Source of the DNA: JANXXV01 sp038230275
GTDB taxonomy: Bacteria > Acidobacteriota > Terriglobia > Bryobacterales > Bryobacteraceae
Assembly: GCA_038230275.1 (NCBI GenBank)
Contig: JBBRNO010000021.1
Span: forward strand, 1-64,000
DNA: 64,000 nt
Direction: 5' to 3'
Below the pieces are notes generated by a model. That model was not told where the DNA came from and did no database searches. It worked only from the letters and a program-made list of their open reading frames with translations. The position numbers and the translations under genes were made by a program. Numbering within the stretch: the first letter of the stretch is position 1; each line of letters starts with the position of its first letter. Below, piece after piece: positions 48,427-57,642 of the stretch.

Positions 48427-49103
48427 ATTGCGCTAATCATCCAGAGGCAGCAACGGCATACTGCAGAACCTGCGGTAAACCGCTGTGCCCAGCGTGCCAG
48501 CGAACCAGCATGGGCACCATTGTGTGCGAGGAACACTTTGTTCCACAGGCGCCGCCGGCGCCCGATCCGCAAGCGGCCTATTCGCCGTACACGGCTCCGA
48601 TGCCGGGCGCCACGCCTTATTCAGCACCGCCCGGAGGCTCCGCTTCCTCACCCGGTCTGGCATTTATTCTCGGCTTGATTCCCGGCGTAGGGGCAATCTA
48701 TAACGGGCAATACGCCAAGGGCCTGATCCACGTGGTGATCTTGGGCACGCTCATCAGCATCCTGAATTCAGGCGCGGCCGGCGGACTGGAAGCGCTGTTC
48801 GGAATGCTCACCGGGCTATGGGTAATCTATATGCCGTTTGAGGCATATCACACCGCCAGCAAGCGGCTGCGCGGCGAACCGGTGGACGAGTTTTCCAGTG
48901 TCATCCCGCTGCAGCATCAGACGGCCGGGTTCCCGCTGGCTCCCGTCATTCTGATTGGCGTCGGCGTGATCTTCCTGTTGAACAACCTGGAGATTGTGCG
49001 GCTGTATCAGATTCTGCGTTACTGGCCGTTGTTCCTGATTCTTTTGGGCGTCTATATGCTTTACGCGCGGCTTGCGCCCGGCGGGGTGGATCGTGAACGC
49101 TAA
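48423..49103 (+). CDS. B-box zinc-finger membrane protein with DUF5668-like tail
   Basis: 226 residues. The N-terminus has Cys/His pairs like a B-box ('CANHPEAATAYCRTCGKPLC' then 'CQR' and 'CEEH'), then a Pro/Ala linker (about 42-78). From 80 on come membrane segments: 'GLAFILGLIPGVGAIYNGQY' is typical of TM2-type proteins, and 'VILIGVGVIFLLNNLEIVRL' and 'YWPLFLILLGVYML' resemble LiaF/DUF5668 helices. It is the third gene of the sigma cluster and overlaps the anti-sigma stop by four bases. It may sense or protect against envelope damage. Confidence 0.75.
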   Translation: MNCANHPEAATAYCRTCGKPLCPACQRTSMGTIVCEEHFVPQAPPAPDPQAAYSPYTAPMPGATPYSAPPGGSASSPGLAFILGLIPGVGAIYNGQYAKGLIHVVILGTLISILNSGAAGGLEALFGMLTGLWVIYMPFEAYHTASKRLRGEPVDEFSSVIPLQHQTAGFPLAPVILIGVGVIFLLNNLEIVRLYQILRYWPLFLILLGVYMLYARLAPGGVDRER

Positions 49104-49281
49104 CCTGGCACGGGCAATTCGTGGTCCGATTATTCTGATCACCCTGGGAATTCTGTTTGCGATTGACCACTTCGGCTCCATCAGCTTCACGCGGACGTGG
49201 CCGGTGCTGATCATCGTCATTGGATTGATGAAGCTGATGGAACGGGCAGGTGCGGCGCAAGGGGGAGGGATTCCACGATGA
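49093..49281 (+). CDS. Small DUF5668-like membrane protein
   Basis: 62 residues from GTG 49093, which overlaps the end of the preceding gene by 11 bases; an upstream in-frame ATG would lie further inside that gene. Two hydrophobic segments, 'IRGPIILITLGILFAIDHFG' and 'WPVLIIVIGLMKLM', repeat the pattern found at the end of the previous gene and start of the next, so the three look like related membrane pieces. The stop overlaps the next ATG by four bases. Function unknown, probably envelope-associated. Confidence 0.65.
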   Translation: MNANLARAIRGPIILITLGILFAIDHFGSISFTRTWPVLIIVIGLMKLMERAGAAQGGGIPR

Positions 49282-50732
49282 GACGCGGATCCATTGTCGC
49301 GCCGGTGATCCTGATTGTGATCGGCGGTATTTTCCTGCTGAACAACCTGCATCCCGAATTCTCAGTACTGGATACGCTGGCCAGCTATTGGCCGTTCATC
49401 CTCATCGCCTGGGGACTGCTGCGGCTGGCCGAGATTCTGATTTCCGCCGCTAGGCAACCGCATCCGCAAGCGGGTTTGCCTGCAGGCGCTTCGCATGGGC
49501 TTTCGGGCGGAGAATGGGTCTTGATTGTATTTCTGTGCCTGCTGGGGTCTGGCGCTTTCTTTATCAAACGTCATGCCGGCAATTGGGCGCCTAACAGTAT
49601 CCGCTCCAAGATCATCGGCGATTTCGGCGATTCTTTCGACTATCCGATTGAAGAGAAGAAAGTGGCTACCGGTAAAACTCCGCGCGTGTTGATTGAGAAT
49701 TTTCGCGGCAATGCGCGGGTAGTGGGCGCGGATGTATCCGAAGTCAAAGTGAGCGGGCGCAAGACCGTGCGGGCGCTGCAGCAGACCGACGCGGACGATG
49801 CCAATCAGCGGTCTCCTATTGAGCTCAGCAATCAGAATGAGCTGGTAGTCATCCGCACCAACCAGGACCGTGCCCCCGGCGACCGGACCTTGAATGCGGA
49901 TTTAGAGATTTCCGTGCCGCGCGGTTCAACGGTGGAAGGCCGCGGCAGGTTTGGGGATTTCGACATCAGCGAACTGGGCGGCAACGTGGAGATCATCAGC
50001 GACAATGCCGGGGTGCGGGTGCAGAACATCGGCGGAAGCGTACGCATGGACCTACGCAAGAGCGACCTGATCCGCGCCGTCAACGTGACCGGCCCCGTGG
50101 AACTGAAGGGCCGCGGCCAGAACGTGGAGCTGGAAAACATCGCCGGACAGGTGACCATCACCGGAAGCCACAGTGGCGATCTGCAATTTCGCAATCTGGC
50201 GAAGCCGCTGCGCTTTGACGAGGACCGCACGAATCTGCGGGTGGAGAAAACGCCGGGGCAGATCCGTATGGCGCGGGGTTACTTCCGCGGGACGAACCTG
50301 GTAGGCCCGGTGCAACTCACCGCGAAGTCGAAAGACATTGAGATCTCAGACTTCACGCAAGGGCTGGACCTGTCTATTGAGCGGGGCGATATCGATTTGC
50401 GGCCCATGCGCACGCCGCTATCGAAGATGGATGTACGGACTGGCAACGGAGAGCTTTCCCTGGCGCTGCCGGCCGGGTCTAAATTCGATCTGAAGGCCAA
50501 CGTGCAGAAAGGCGAAGCACAGAATGAATTTGGCGATCCCATCCGCTTAGAGACCTCCGGCCGCGGGGCATCGCTGCGCGGCGGGGCGGGCGACGGACCG
50601 GCGATTGTGCTGAACGCGGACCATGGGTCTGTCATCGTGCGAAAGGGCGATGGGGCGCTGCCGCCGCTTCCGCCTTTGCCCCCTGTGGCGCCGAGCGGAA
50701 AGATGCCGAAGATTGTGGTGGAGCGCAATTAG
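49278..50732 (+). CDS. LiaF/DUF4097-like envelope protein
   Basis: 484 residues from ATG 49278, with GGGGGAGGG upstream and a four-base overlap with the previous stop. Two to three membrane helices near the N-terminus ('VAPVILIVIGGIFLLNNL', 'YWPFILIAWGLLRLAEIL', and about 110) precede a long extracytoplasmic beta-helical part (about 140-470) with the DUF4097/adhesin-like repeating pattern: 'LEISVPRGSTVEGRGRFGDF', 'VQNIGGSVRMDLRKSD', 'IRAVNVTGPVELKGRG'. Proteins of this layout regulate cell-envelope stress systems such as LiaRS. Being last in a sigma/anti-sigma operon supports an envelope-stress role. A Pro-rich stretch closes the chain. Confidence 0.8.
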   Translation: MRRGSIVAPVILIVIGGIFLLNNLHPEFSVLDTLASYWPFILIAWGLLRLAEILISAARQPHPQAGLPAGASHGLSGGEWVLIVFLCLLGSGAFFIKRHAGNWAPNSIRSKIIGDFGDSFDYPIEEKKVATGKTPRVLIENFRGNARVVGADVSEVKVSGRKTVRALQQTDADDANQRSPIELSNQNELVVIRTNQDRAPGDRTLNADLEISVPRGSTVEGRGRFGDFDISELGGNVEIISDNAGVRVQNIGGSVRMDLRKSDLIRAVNVTGPVELKGRGQNVELENIAGQVTITGSHSGDLQFRNLAKPLRFDEDRTNLRVEKTPGQIRMARGYFRGTNLVGPVQLTAKSKDIEISDFTQGLDLSIERGDIDLRPMRTPLSKMDVRTGNGELSLALPAGSKFDLKANVQKGEAQNEFGDPIRLETSGRGASLRGGAGDGPAIVLNADHGSVIVRKGDGALPPLPPLPPVAPSGKMPKIVVERN

Positions 50733-50745
50733 GCGTACGGCTGCC

Positions 50746-51627
50746 TTATAACTCCCTTACGAGCCGGAAGCTTATCAAGTTGTAGCTTTGATTGGACGGG
50801 TAAGCGCTCGACCGGGCCGAGGCACGATGGGCACCGATATCCAAATACCAGCCCATCCCTCGCAACACACGATACGCGCCGGAAGGCGGACCTTGCGGAT
50901 TCTTGCGTGGGGAAACGGAGTAATAACTCCGGCTGTACCAATCCTGGCACCACTGAAAAGTTCCGCCCAGCAGGTCATAGGCGCCATACGGCGAGGCATT
51001 TTTGTTGGTCTTCAGTTCACCGCGCAGACTGCCATCGTAGAAGCCCACGGGATTCAAGTGCGGAACTGAATCTTTGTACGGTCCGCCGCTATTTGAAAAA
51101 TTGGTATAGCTGGCGTCAATCTCATTTCCCCAGGGATAGCGCCGCTGATCGACGCCTCTGGCCGCCTTCTCCCACTCCGCTTCGGTGGGCAAACGATATT
51201 TCTTTCCGGTCTTAGCGCTCACCCAGTTGCAGTAAGCAACCGCCTGCTCCCAGGTGATGCCCACCACCGGGTAACTCTCGTTGCCCGGAAGTCCGCCGCC
51301 GTGGTTCGGCTCGTTGTCCCACCAAAACGACATTGGATTCACCTTGCCATCGGGCCAAAGCCTGGACTCGTTATAAGCCGGGTCGTCTTTGAACTTCTTG
51401 TACTCGGCGTTGGTCACGTTGAACTTTCCTATGTAGTAGGCGTCCAATTCCACGGTATGAACCGGCCTCTCGCGTTCAGCGCCCTCCTGGAAGTTGTCCC
51501 CCATTTGGAAGGCGCCGGCCGGAACCAGAACCAGATCGCCGTAGCCGTCATTGATCGCCGGGGGACCGGCGGGCGCGGCAAAACAAACAGAGATCAGCAG
51601 GAAACAGATTAATCGGAAACCTCGCAT
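50746..51627 (-). CDS. Secreted SUMF1/FGE-like domain protein
   Basis: 293 residues from ATG 51627, one base after the upstream stop. A signal peptide runs to about residue 18. The rest is a formylglycine-generating-enzyme-like fold: 'LVLVPAGAFQMGDNFQEGA' near 32, 'WEQAVAYCNWVSAKTGKKYR' near 125, 'LPTEAEWEKAARG' near 146, 'GTFQWCQDWYS' near 223 and the end 'SYNLISFRLVREL'. The two neighbouring cysteines that real FGE uses near the C-terminus are absent here, so it is probably a ligand-binding or structural relative and does not modify sulfatases. It is paired with an alpha/beta hydrolase. Confidence 0.85.
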   Translation of the reverse strand: MRGFRLICFLLISVCFAAPAGPPAINDGYGDLVLVPAGAFQMGDNFQEGAERERPVHTVELDAYYIGKFNVTNAEYKKFKDDPAYNESRLWPDGKVNPMSFWWDNEPNHGGGLPGNESYPVVGITWEQAVAYCNWVSAKTGKKYRLPTEAEWEKAARGVDQRRYPWGNEIDASYTNFSNSGGPYKDSVPHLNPVGFYDGSLRGELKTNKNASPYGAYDLLGGTFQWCQDWYSRSYYSVSPRKNPQGPPSGAYRVLRGMGWYLDIGAHRASARSSAYPSNQSYNLISFRLVREL

Positions 51628-51628
51628 C

Positions 51629-52459
51629 TTAACGTCCCACGCTCCTGAAGAATCCTGCCTGTTGCATCCAGTTCTTACAGCGCAACATCCAGTCCGACAA
51701 GCCCGGATCGGTTTCAGCCGCACCGAAGCCATGCCGGCCATGCTGATAGATGTGCAGTTCCGCGGAGGCCCCCGCCTTGCGGAGATCCAAGAAGAGTTGC
51801 GCGGTACCGGCCGAAGTGGGATCGGCCGCCGCGGCCAGCAAAAACGCCGGCGGGAAATCTTTCAAGGACTCGCCCGGCGCCGCACGGCCCGGGCCATACA
51901 CCAAGGCCACGAAGTCCGGCCGCGAACTGACTCGGTCCACCGCGTCTGCTGCATTGACATTTGCGCCCAGGGACACTCCGGCAATGGTGCGGCCCATATT
52001 GCTGCCCGCCGAAAAACCCATCAGGCCGATGCGGTTGGGGTCGAGCTTCCAATCCGCCGCCCGCGCCCGCACCAGGCGAATCGCTCTCTGGCCGTCCAGA
52101 ATTCGGGCTTCTTCGTTCGGATAGCGCGGCGCCAGGCGGTAAGTCAGAATGAAAGCCGTCACGCCCCAGGAATTCAGGTGTTCGGCCACCGCCATGCCTT
52201 CCGGATGATAAAACAACTTAATATTGCCGCCGCCCGGACAAATGATGATGGCCGACCCATTGGCTGTCCCGTTGTCGGGCTGCACCACGGTGAGGAATGG
52301 TTTGTCGAGATCTTCATTGCCGATAGCACCCGGCACCTTTCCCTCCGGCCATAGCTGGAGGTTGTAGTCGAGATGGCGCTTGCCTCTGTTCGGATCGTGA
52401 TCCGCTCCCGTCAGAAGGGCGGCTGCAGTAAGCGCGAGCAATATAGTTCTCATGGTCAT
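51629..52459 (-). CDS. Secreted alpha/beta hydrolase (BD-FAE/esterase-like)
   Basis: 276 residues, starting at ATG 52459 with GAGG close upstream (ATG 52453 also possible). A signal peptide ends near 'ALLTGADH'. The fold has an oxyanion 'AIIICPGGGNIKL' near 70, the nucleophile Ser in 'IGLMGFSAGSNMG' near 150, a likely catalytic Asp in 'LLAAAADPTSAG' near 212 and His in 'YQHGRHGFG' near 240. It resembles the secreted esterases or acetylxylan-esterase-like enzymes of plant-polymer degraders. It and the SUMF1-like gene form a two-gene operon. Confidence 0.87.
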   Translation of the reverse strand: MTMRTILLALTAAALLTGADHDPNRGKRHLDYNLQLWPEGKVPGAIGNEDLDKPFLTVVQPDNGTANGSAIIICPGGGNIKLFYHPEGMAVAEHLNSWGVTAFILTYRLAPRYPNEEARILDGQRAIRLVRARAADWKLDPNRIGLMGFSAGSNMGRTIAGVSLGANVNAADAVDRVSSRPDFVALVYGPGRAAPGESLKDFPPAFLLAAAADPTSAGTAQLFLDLRKAGASAELHIYQHGRHGFGAAETDPGLSDWMLRCKNWMQQAGFFRSVGR

Positions 52460-53057
52460 TGATCCTCACAAAGGCGGCACATCCTTAATACACAATATGC
52501 CCACCGGCCTTGCAATTTCCACCGCCAACCTAGACCCGCCGCCTTCGCATGATCGCCGCGCGGATCGTAGGGCTGGATTAGGCCTCGTTCTTTTTGGGGA
52601 GTTGGAGACTTTGAAGGCGGCGTTTGTGATTTGGCCGAATAGGGCTTCGTCTTCGGCGTTGGTCATGGTTTGGATGTGTTGTGGGCCCGGGAGTGGGGAG
52701 TTCCCAGGTGCTTCTAACTATTTGGCTGGGATGGATGGAATGAATGGGATAAAAACTTTGAGTTCTTTGCCGGGCCTTGCCGGATTGCGAACTACAGGCT
52801 ACCTGTCAGTGCGCCCGGCTGAGTGGCCGAGGCGGCGATTTGTTCATAGTGGGCAGCACGAGGAGCAGAAGTGAATTCCAGCGGGAATGAACGCTCAAAA
52901 GGCCAGACATGGACACCGATGGCATCGATGCGCGGGTTGATAAACCGGTAGGGGAGGTAGCTATGGCTGGCTAATGGGCAAAGGCGCCGAAGCCCCCGGC
53001 CAACCGGCTCCGGTTCGTAACACCCCCTCTGCGATAATGAAATCGGTTCCCCACAAC
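52460..53057. other. 598-base gap before dnaE, no gene recognised
   Basis: The gap between the divergent hydrolase gene and dnaE has several open frames but none with codon pattern, signal peptide or family match that I can support. A short minus-strand frame (52466-52666) begins 'MTNAEDEALFGQITNAAFK' and looks like debris of a coding region. The dnaE promoter should lie here, but no convincing -35/-10 pair was found. GC content and base composition change in the middle (T/G-rich 52570-52760). Confidence 0.5.
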
Positions 53058-56000
53058 ATGTCGTCAACGCCCTTCGTCCATCTGCATTGCCATACGGACT
53101 ACTCGCTCCTGGATGGAGCCTGCGAGATCTCCCAGCTTATGGATCTGGTGGTGGAACAGAAGATGCCCTCCATCGCCATGACCGACCATGGCAACCTCTT
53201 CGGCGCCATCGAATTCTACAACGCAGCTAAATACAAAGGCGTTCATCCGGTAATCGGCTGCGAAGTCTACGTCTCGCAAAAAGGCCACAAACTCCGCACC
53301 GAATCCGACCGCTACAACCACTTAGTCCTGCTCTGCGAAAACCAGGAAGGCTACCGCAACCTCATCAACCTGGTCTCCACCGGCTACCTGGACGGCTTCT
53401 ATTACAAGCCCCGCATCGACAAAGACCTGCTGGCTGCGCACTCGAAAGGGATCATCGCCCTCTCCGCCTGCCTGCGCGGCGACATCAACGAAACGCTGAT
53501 CGCCGATAAATACGAAGACGCCCGCCGCCTGGCCTATCAATACACGGACATCTTCGGCAAGAACAACTTCTTCCTGGAAGTGCAGGACCACCAGCTAGAC
53601 CAGGACAAAATAGTCAACCCGCTACTCAACCGCCTCTCCGCCGACACCGGCATCCCGCTCGTCGCCACCAACGATTCGCACTACCTGCGCAAAGATGACG
53701 CCCGCGCGCACGAAATCATGCTCTGTATCCAGACCGGCAAAACCATGTCGGATACGAACCGCATGAAGTTCACCACGCAGGAGTTCTACATCAAATCGAA
53801 GGCCGAAATGGAGCGGCTGTTCGGCGAAATTCCTGGCTCGCTAACGCTTCCGTTCGACATCGCCCAACGCTGCAACATCAAGCTGGATCCCATTACGGAT
53901 CCCTTTCCGAAGTTCGATGTTCCGCCCGGCCAATCCATCGATAGCTACTTTGAATACGTGGCTCGCCACGGCTTCGAAAAGCGGCGCGTGCGGTTGGAAG
54001 CCCATCAACTGGAAGGCAAACTCAAGCACGATCTAGCCGAATACGCCGAACGTCTGGACCGCGAAATTAAGTGCATCCAGTCCATGAAGTTCTCCGGCTA
54101 CTTCCTGGTGGTCTGGGACTTCATCCGCTATGCCAAGGATCGCGGCATTCCTGTAGGCCCCGGCCGTGGTTCCGCCGCCGGCAGCCTGGTTAGCTACGCC
54201 ATGGAGATTACCGACATCGATCCGCTGGAATACGGGCTGCTGTTTGAGCGCTTCCTCAATCCGGAACGCATCAGCATGCCCGATATCGACATCGACTTCT
54301 GTACGCATGGCCGCGGTGAAGTAATCCAGTACGTCACGGAAAAATACGGCCGCGAACAAGTGGCCCAGATCATCACGTTTGGAACCATGGGAGCGCGCGC
54401 GGCAATCAAAGACGTCGGCCGCGCGCTCGATATGAAAATCGGCGAGGTGGAACGCGTCACCAAACTGGTGCCCGCCGTCCTCAACATCAAGCTCAAAGAT
54501 GCCTTCGAAATGGAGCCCGGCTTTGAGGAAGCCAAACACAAAGACCCGCGGTTGAAAGAAGTGCTGGACGTAGCCTGCCGGCTGGAAGGTATGGCACGCA
54601 ACGCCTCCGTACACGCGGCCGGTGTAGTCATCTCGCCCACGCCGCTGAAAGAACTGGTTCCGCTCTACCGCACCAACCGGGATGAAGTCGTTACCCAGTA
54701 CGACATGTCGGGAGTGGAGAAGCTCGGCCTTCTCAAGATGGACTTCCTGGGCCTGACCACGCTGACCATCATCGCCGACTCCCTGAAGCTGATCGAAAAA
54801 CACCGCGGCGTGAAGATCGTAGTAGAAGACCTTCCGCTCGACGACGAAAAGGCCTACAAGATATTCTCCGAAGGCTTCACCAGCGGCGTCTTCCAGTTTG
54901 AATCGCGAGGCATGCGCGACATTCTGCGCAAGTATCAGCCAACGCGTATTGAAGACCTTTGCGCCCTCAACGCGCTCTACCGCCCCGGCCCCATTGAAGG
55001 CGGCATGATTGACGATTTCATCAACTGCAAACATGGCCGCAAGGAGGTCCGTTATGAATTCCCGGTGCTGGCCGAGATACTTTCGGAAACCTACGGCGTA
55101 ATCGTGTATCAGGAACAAGTAATGCAGGTGGCGAACCTGATTGCCGGCTACTCGCTAGGGGAAGCCGACCTGCTGCGCCGCGCCATGGGCAAGAAGAAAA
55201 AAGAGGAGATGGACAAGCAGCGCGAGCGCTTCACTAGCGGCGCGAAAGAGAAAGGCTTCAACGCCAAGAAGGCGGAGAAACTGTTTGAACTGATGGCGAA
55301 GTTCGCGGGATACGGCTTCAACAAATCGCACTCCGCAGCCTACGCCTATCTCGCCTACGTCACGGCTTATCTGAAGGCGCACTACCCGTTGGATTTCATG
55401 TCGGCGCTGCTGACGTCGGAAACCGGCACGGCCACCAAAGTAGTCAAATACATCAATGAATGCAGGGATATGGGCATCAACGTTTTGCCTCCCGCCGTCA
55501 ATAAGAGCGACCGGGATTTCACGCCGGACGGCAATGCCATCCGCTTCGGACTCTCAGCTATTAAGAACGTCGGCGGCTCCGCCGTGGATTCCATCACTAC
55601 CGTTCGCGACAAGGACGGTCCGTTCAAATCGCTCTACAATTTTTGCGAGCGCGTCGATCTAACCGCCGTTAACCGCCGCATGATTGAAGCGCTCATCAAG
55701 GCGGGCGCAACCGATTCGCTGGAAGGCACCAGATCCCAACAGTTCGGCGCCATCGACAGCGCAATGGAGACCGGCACCCGCGCGTTGAAAGATCGCCTCA
55801 GCGGGCAGACCGGCCTGTTCGCCATGCTGGCCGGGGCCGAGGAAGAGCCGGAACCACCACTTCCGAAACTGCCCGATTGGACAGAGCGCGTCAAGTTGGC
55901 GGGCGAGAAGGAAATGCTCGGCTTCTACGTCACCGGCCATCCGCTTTACGAATACATCGACAAGGTGAAGGAGCTGGCGACCCACAACAGCGAGACCATC

Positions 56001-56516
56001 GAAGGATTGGCCAAGGGAGTGGAGGTCACTGTGTGCGGCATCATCACCGGCTTGCAGCGCCGCCGCAATAAGGAACAAAAACCTTGGGCCTCGTTCCTGC
56101 TCGAAGATCTGCAAGGCTCCATTGAAACGATGGCCTTCACGACCGCGTACGACAGCGTGTTGTCCAGCCTGGTAGAGGATTCCGCGGTGATGGTGAAAGG
56201 GCTAGCGCTGCCGGATGACGGAGGCAGCACAAAGGTCTCTGCACAGAGCATTATTCCGCTGGAAGTAGCCCGCGTGCCGCTTCCGTCCGTGATCGCCATT
56301 CGAGTATCGTTGAATCAGAACGGCGATAAGGCGCAAGCGCTCAACGATCTGTTCACTAAGAAACCGGGAACCGCCGAGGTCCGTTTGAAAATCGAGAAGC
56401 CGCGCGACTTTTCAGTTATCCTGGACGTGACGACTCGCGTTCGCGCAGACAAAGAGTTTCGTGCCGAAGTGGAGCGCATCTGCGGACCGGAATCCCTGGA
56501 AATTCTAGCGAGCTGA
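53058..56516 (+). CDS. dnaE: DNA polymerase III subunit alpha
   Basis: 1152 residues. ATG 53058 gives the standard N-terminus ('STPFVHLHCHTDYSLLDGA'); ATG 53037 is a longer choice. The PHP domain covers about 1-200. The polymerase core has 'GPGRGSAAGSLVSYAMEITD' near 370, the metal-binding Asp residues in 'PDIDIDFCTHGRGEVIQ' near 408, and 'LKMDFLGLTTL' near 558. 'GYGFNKSHSAAYAYLAYVTA' is near 750. The OB-fold region near 990 reads 'VEVTVCGIITGL'. It is the DnaE1 type without an exonuclease domain, the main chain-synthesising subunit of the replicase. accA follows after 11 bases. Confidence 0.97.
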   Translation: MSSTPFVHLHCHTDYSLLDGACEISQLMDLVVEQKMPSIAMTDHGNLFGAIEFYNAAKYKGVHPVIGCEVYVSQKGHKLRTESDRYNHLVLLCENQEGYRNLINLVSTGYLDGFYYKPRIDKDLLAAHSKGIIALSACLRGDINETLIADKYEDARRLAYQYTDIFGKNNFFLEVQDHQLDQDKIVNPLLNRLSADTGIPLVATNDSHYLRKDDARAHEIMLCIQTGKTMSDTNRMKFTTQEFYIKSKAEMERLFGEIPGSLTLPFDIAQRCNIKLDPITDPFPKFDVPPGQSIDSYFEYVARHGFEKRRVRLEAHQLEGKLKHDLAEYAERLDREIKCIQSMKFSGYFLVVWDFIRYAKDRGIPVGPGRGSAAGSLVSYAMEITDIDPLEYGLLFERFLNPERISMPDIDIDFCTHGRGEVIQYVTEKYGREQVAQIITFGTMGARAAIKDVGRALDMKIGEVERVTKLVPAVLNIKLKDAFEMEPGFEEAKHKDPRLKEVLDVACRLEGMARNASVHAAGVVISPTPLKELVPLYRTNRDEVVTQYDMSGVEKLGLLKMDFLGLTTLTIIADSLKLIEKHRGVKIVVEDLPLDDEKAYKIFSEGFTSGVFQFESRGMRDILRKYQPTRIEDLCALNALYRPGPIEGGMIDDFINCKHGRKEVRYEFPVLAEILSETYGVIVYQEQVMQVANLIAGYSLGEADLLRRAMGKKKKEEMDKQRERFTSGAKEKGFNAKKAEKLFELMAKFAGYGFNKSHSAAYAYLAYVTAYLKAHYPLDFMSALLTSETGTATKVVKYINECRDMGINVLPPAVNKSDRDFTPDGNAIRFGLSAIKNVGGSAVDSITTVRDKDGPFKSLYNFCERVDLTAVNRRMIEALIKAGATDSLEGTRSQQFGAIDSAMETGTRALKDRLSGQTGLFAMLAGAEEEPEPPLPKLPDWTERVKLAGEKEMLGFYVTGHPLYEYIDKVKELATHNSETIEGLAKGVEVTVCGIITGLQRRRNKEQKPWASFLLEDLQGSIETMAFTTAYDSVLSSLVEDSAVMVKGLALPDDGGSTKVSAQSIIPLEVARVPLPSVIAIRVSLNQNGDKAQALNDLFTKKPGTAEVRLKIEKPRDFSVILDVTTRVRADKEFRAEVERICGPESLEILAS

Positions 56517-56527
56517 CACAATCACAA

Positions 56528-57385
56528 ATGCCCGACCCGAACCAGCCACTCTTAGAAGAACCCCCGAAGCCGCCCAATCCCTCGTGGGAACGGGTGCAGC
56601 TGGCACGGCATCCTAAACGGCCGCACGCCTTGGATTACATTAACCGGCTCAGCCCGTCCTTTTTAGAACTGCATGGCGACCGCGCCTACGCCGACGATGC
56701 CGCCATCGTTTCTGGAATGGCCGTGTTTGAAGGGCAACCGGTGATGATCCTGGGCCAGCAGAAGGGCCGGGACACCAAGCAGAAGCTGCTGCGCAATTTC
56801 GGCATGCCCAAACCGGAAGGCTACCGCAAGGCACTGCGTGTGATGCGCCTGGCAGCCAAGTTCAACCGCCCCATCATTACGTTGCTTGACACCCCCGGAG
56901 CCTACCCTGGCATCGACGCCGAAGAGCGCGGCCAAGCTGAGGCTATTGCCATGAACCTGCGCGAAATGGCACGCCTGGGCGTACCGGTCATCACGGTAGT
57001 GATAGGGGAAGGGGGCAGTGGCGGAGCCCTCGGGCTTGGCGTTGCCAATCGCGTTTACATGTTGGAGAATGCCATCTACAGCGTGATCTCTCCGGAAAGC
57101 TGCGCGGCCATCATCTGGCGCGATTCGGGAAAGGCGGAACTGGCCGCCGCCGCATTGAAACTGACGGCGCCCGATCTTTTGAAACTAGGTGTCGTGGACG
57201 GCATCATTCGGGAACCGGAAGGCGGCGCACACCTGGACCCGGACACGGCGGCGGATGCAGTACGCGAAACATTACGAGAGGCGCTGGCCGAGTTGACAAA
57301 GCTATCGTCCAAAGAGCTGATCGATCACCGCTATAACAAGTTCCGCCGCATGGGCAACTTCTTTGCGGAGGCTGCCCACGCGTGA
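56528..57385 (+). CDS. accA: Acetyl-CoA carboxylase carboxyltransferase subunit alpha
   Basis: 285 residues, a slightly short N-terminus compared with E. coli (319). 'WERVQLARHPKRPHALDYI' near 20, 'FLELHGDRAYADDAAIVSG' near 46, 'FGMPKPEGYRKALRVMRLA' near 90, 'LDTPGAYPGIDAEERGQAEA' near 119 and 'GEGGSGGALGLGVANRVYML' near 159 are all standard. It forms the carboxyltransferase with AccD (not in view), making malonyl-CoA for fatty acid synthesis. It sits behind dnaE, as in many bacteria, and its stop overlaps the GTG of the next small gene. Confidence 0.96.
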   Translation: MPDPNQPLLEEPPKPPNPSWERVQLARHPKRPHALDYINRLSPSFLELHGDRAYADDAAIVSGMAVFEGQPVMILGQQKGRDTKQKLLRNFGMPKPEGYRKALRVMRLAAKFNRPIITLLDTPGAYPGIDAEERGQAEAIAMNLREMARLGVPVITVVIGEGGSGGALGLGVANRVYMLENAIYSVISPESCAAIIWRDSGKAELAAAALKLTAPDLLKLGVVDGIIREPEGGAHLDPDTAADAVRETLREALAELTKLSSKELIDHRYNKFRRMGNFFAEAAHA

Positions 57386-57642
57386 AACCCATCTACTTCA
57401 TTATCGGTGGCATCGCTTTCGTCGGTCTGCTGTTCTACCTTACGCTCGGTCAGAAGCATTATCGGGTGGAAGTCTGCGTTGCTTATCTTGGACGCACCGA
57501 TTGCCGCACCGCATCGGCTGCAACAAAGCAGCAGGCGCAGCGCACGGCCACGGAAAACGCATGCGCTCTGATTGCGTCCGGCATGACGGATTCCATCGCC
57601 TGCGCGAACACCGTGCCTACCAGCATCAAGTGGCTGGAGTAG
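57382..57642 (+). CDS. Small membrane-anchored hypothetical protein
   Basis: 86 residues; GTG start in a GTGA overlap with the accA stop. An N-terminal membrane helix ('PIYFIIGGIAFVGLLFYLTL') is followed by a short soluble part with four to five cysteines ('VEVCVAYLGRTDCRT', 'ENACALIASGM', 'SIACANTVP') that could form disulfides. No family is recognised. The coupling to accA suggests expression with the fatty-acid gene, though a functional link is unproven. It ends exactly where a minus-strand gene ends (57642/57643). Confidence 0.65.
   Translation: MKPIYFIIGGIAFVGLLFYLTLGQKHYRVEVCVAYLGRTDCRTASAATKQQAQRTATENACALIASGMTDSIACANTVPTSIKWLE

Noticed and set aside
50746..51627. True formylglycine-generating enzyme
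   Set aside because: The pair of active-site cysteines near the C-terminus is absent and there is no sulfatase in the window.
52466..52666. Small minus-strand gene beginning MTNAEDEALFG
   Set aside because: No ribosome-binding site or family match; the composition looks like decayed coding sequence.
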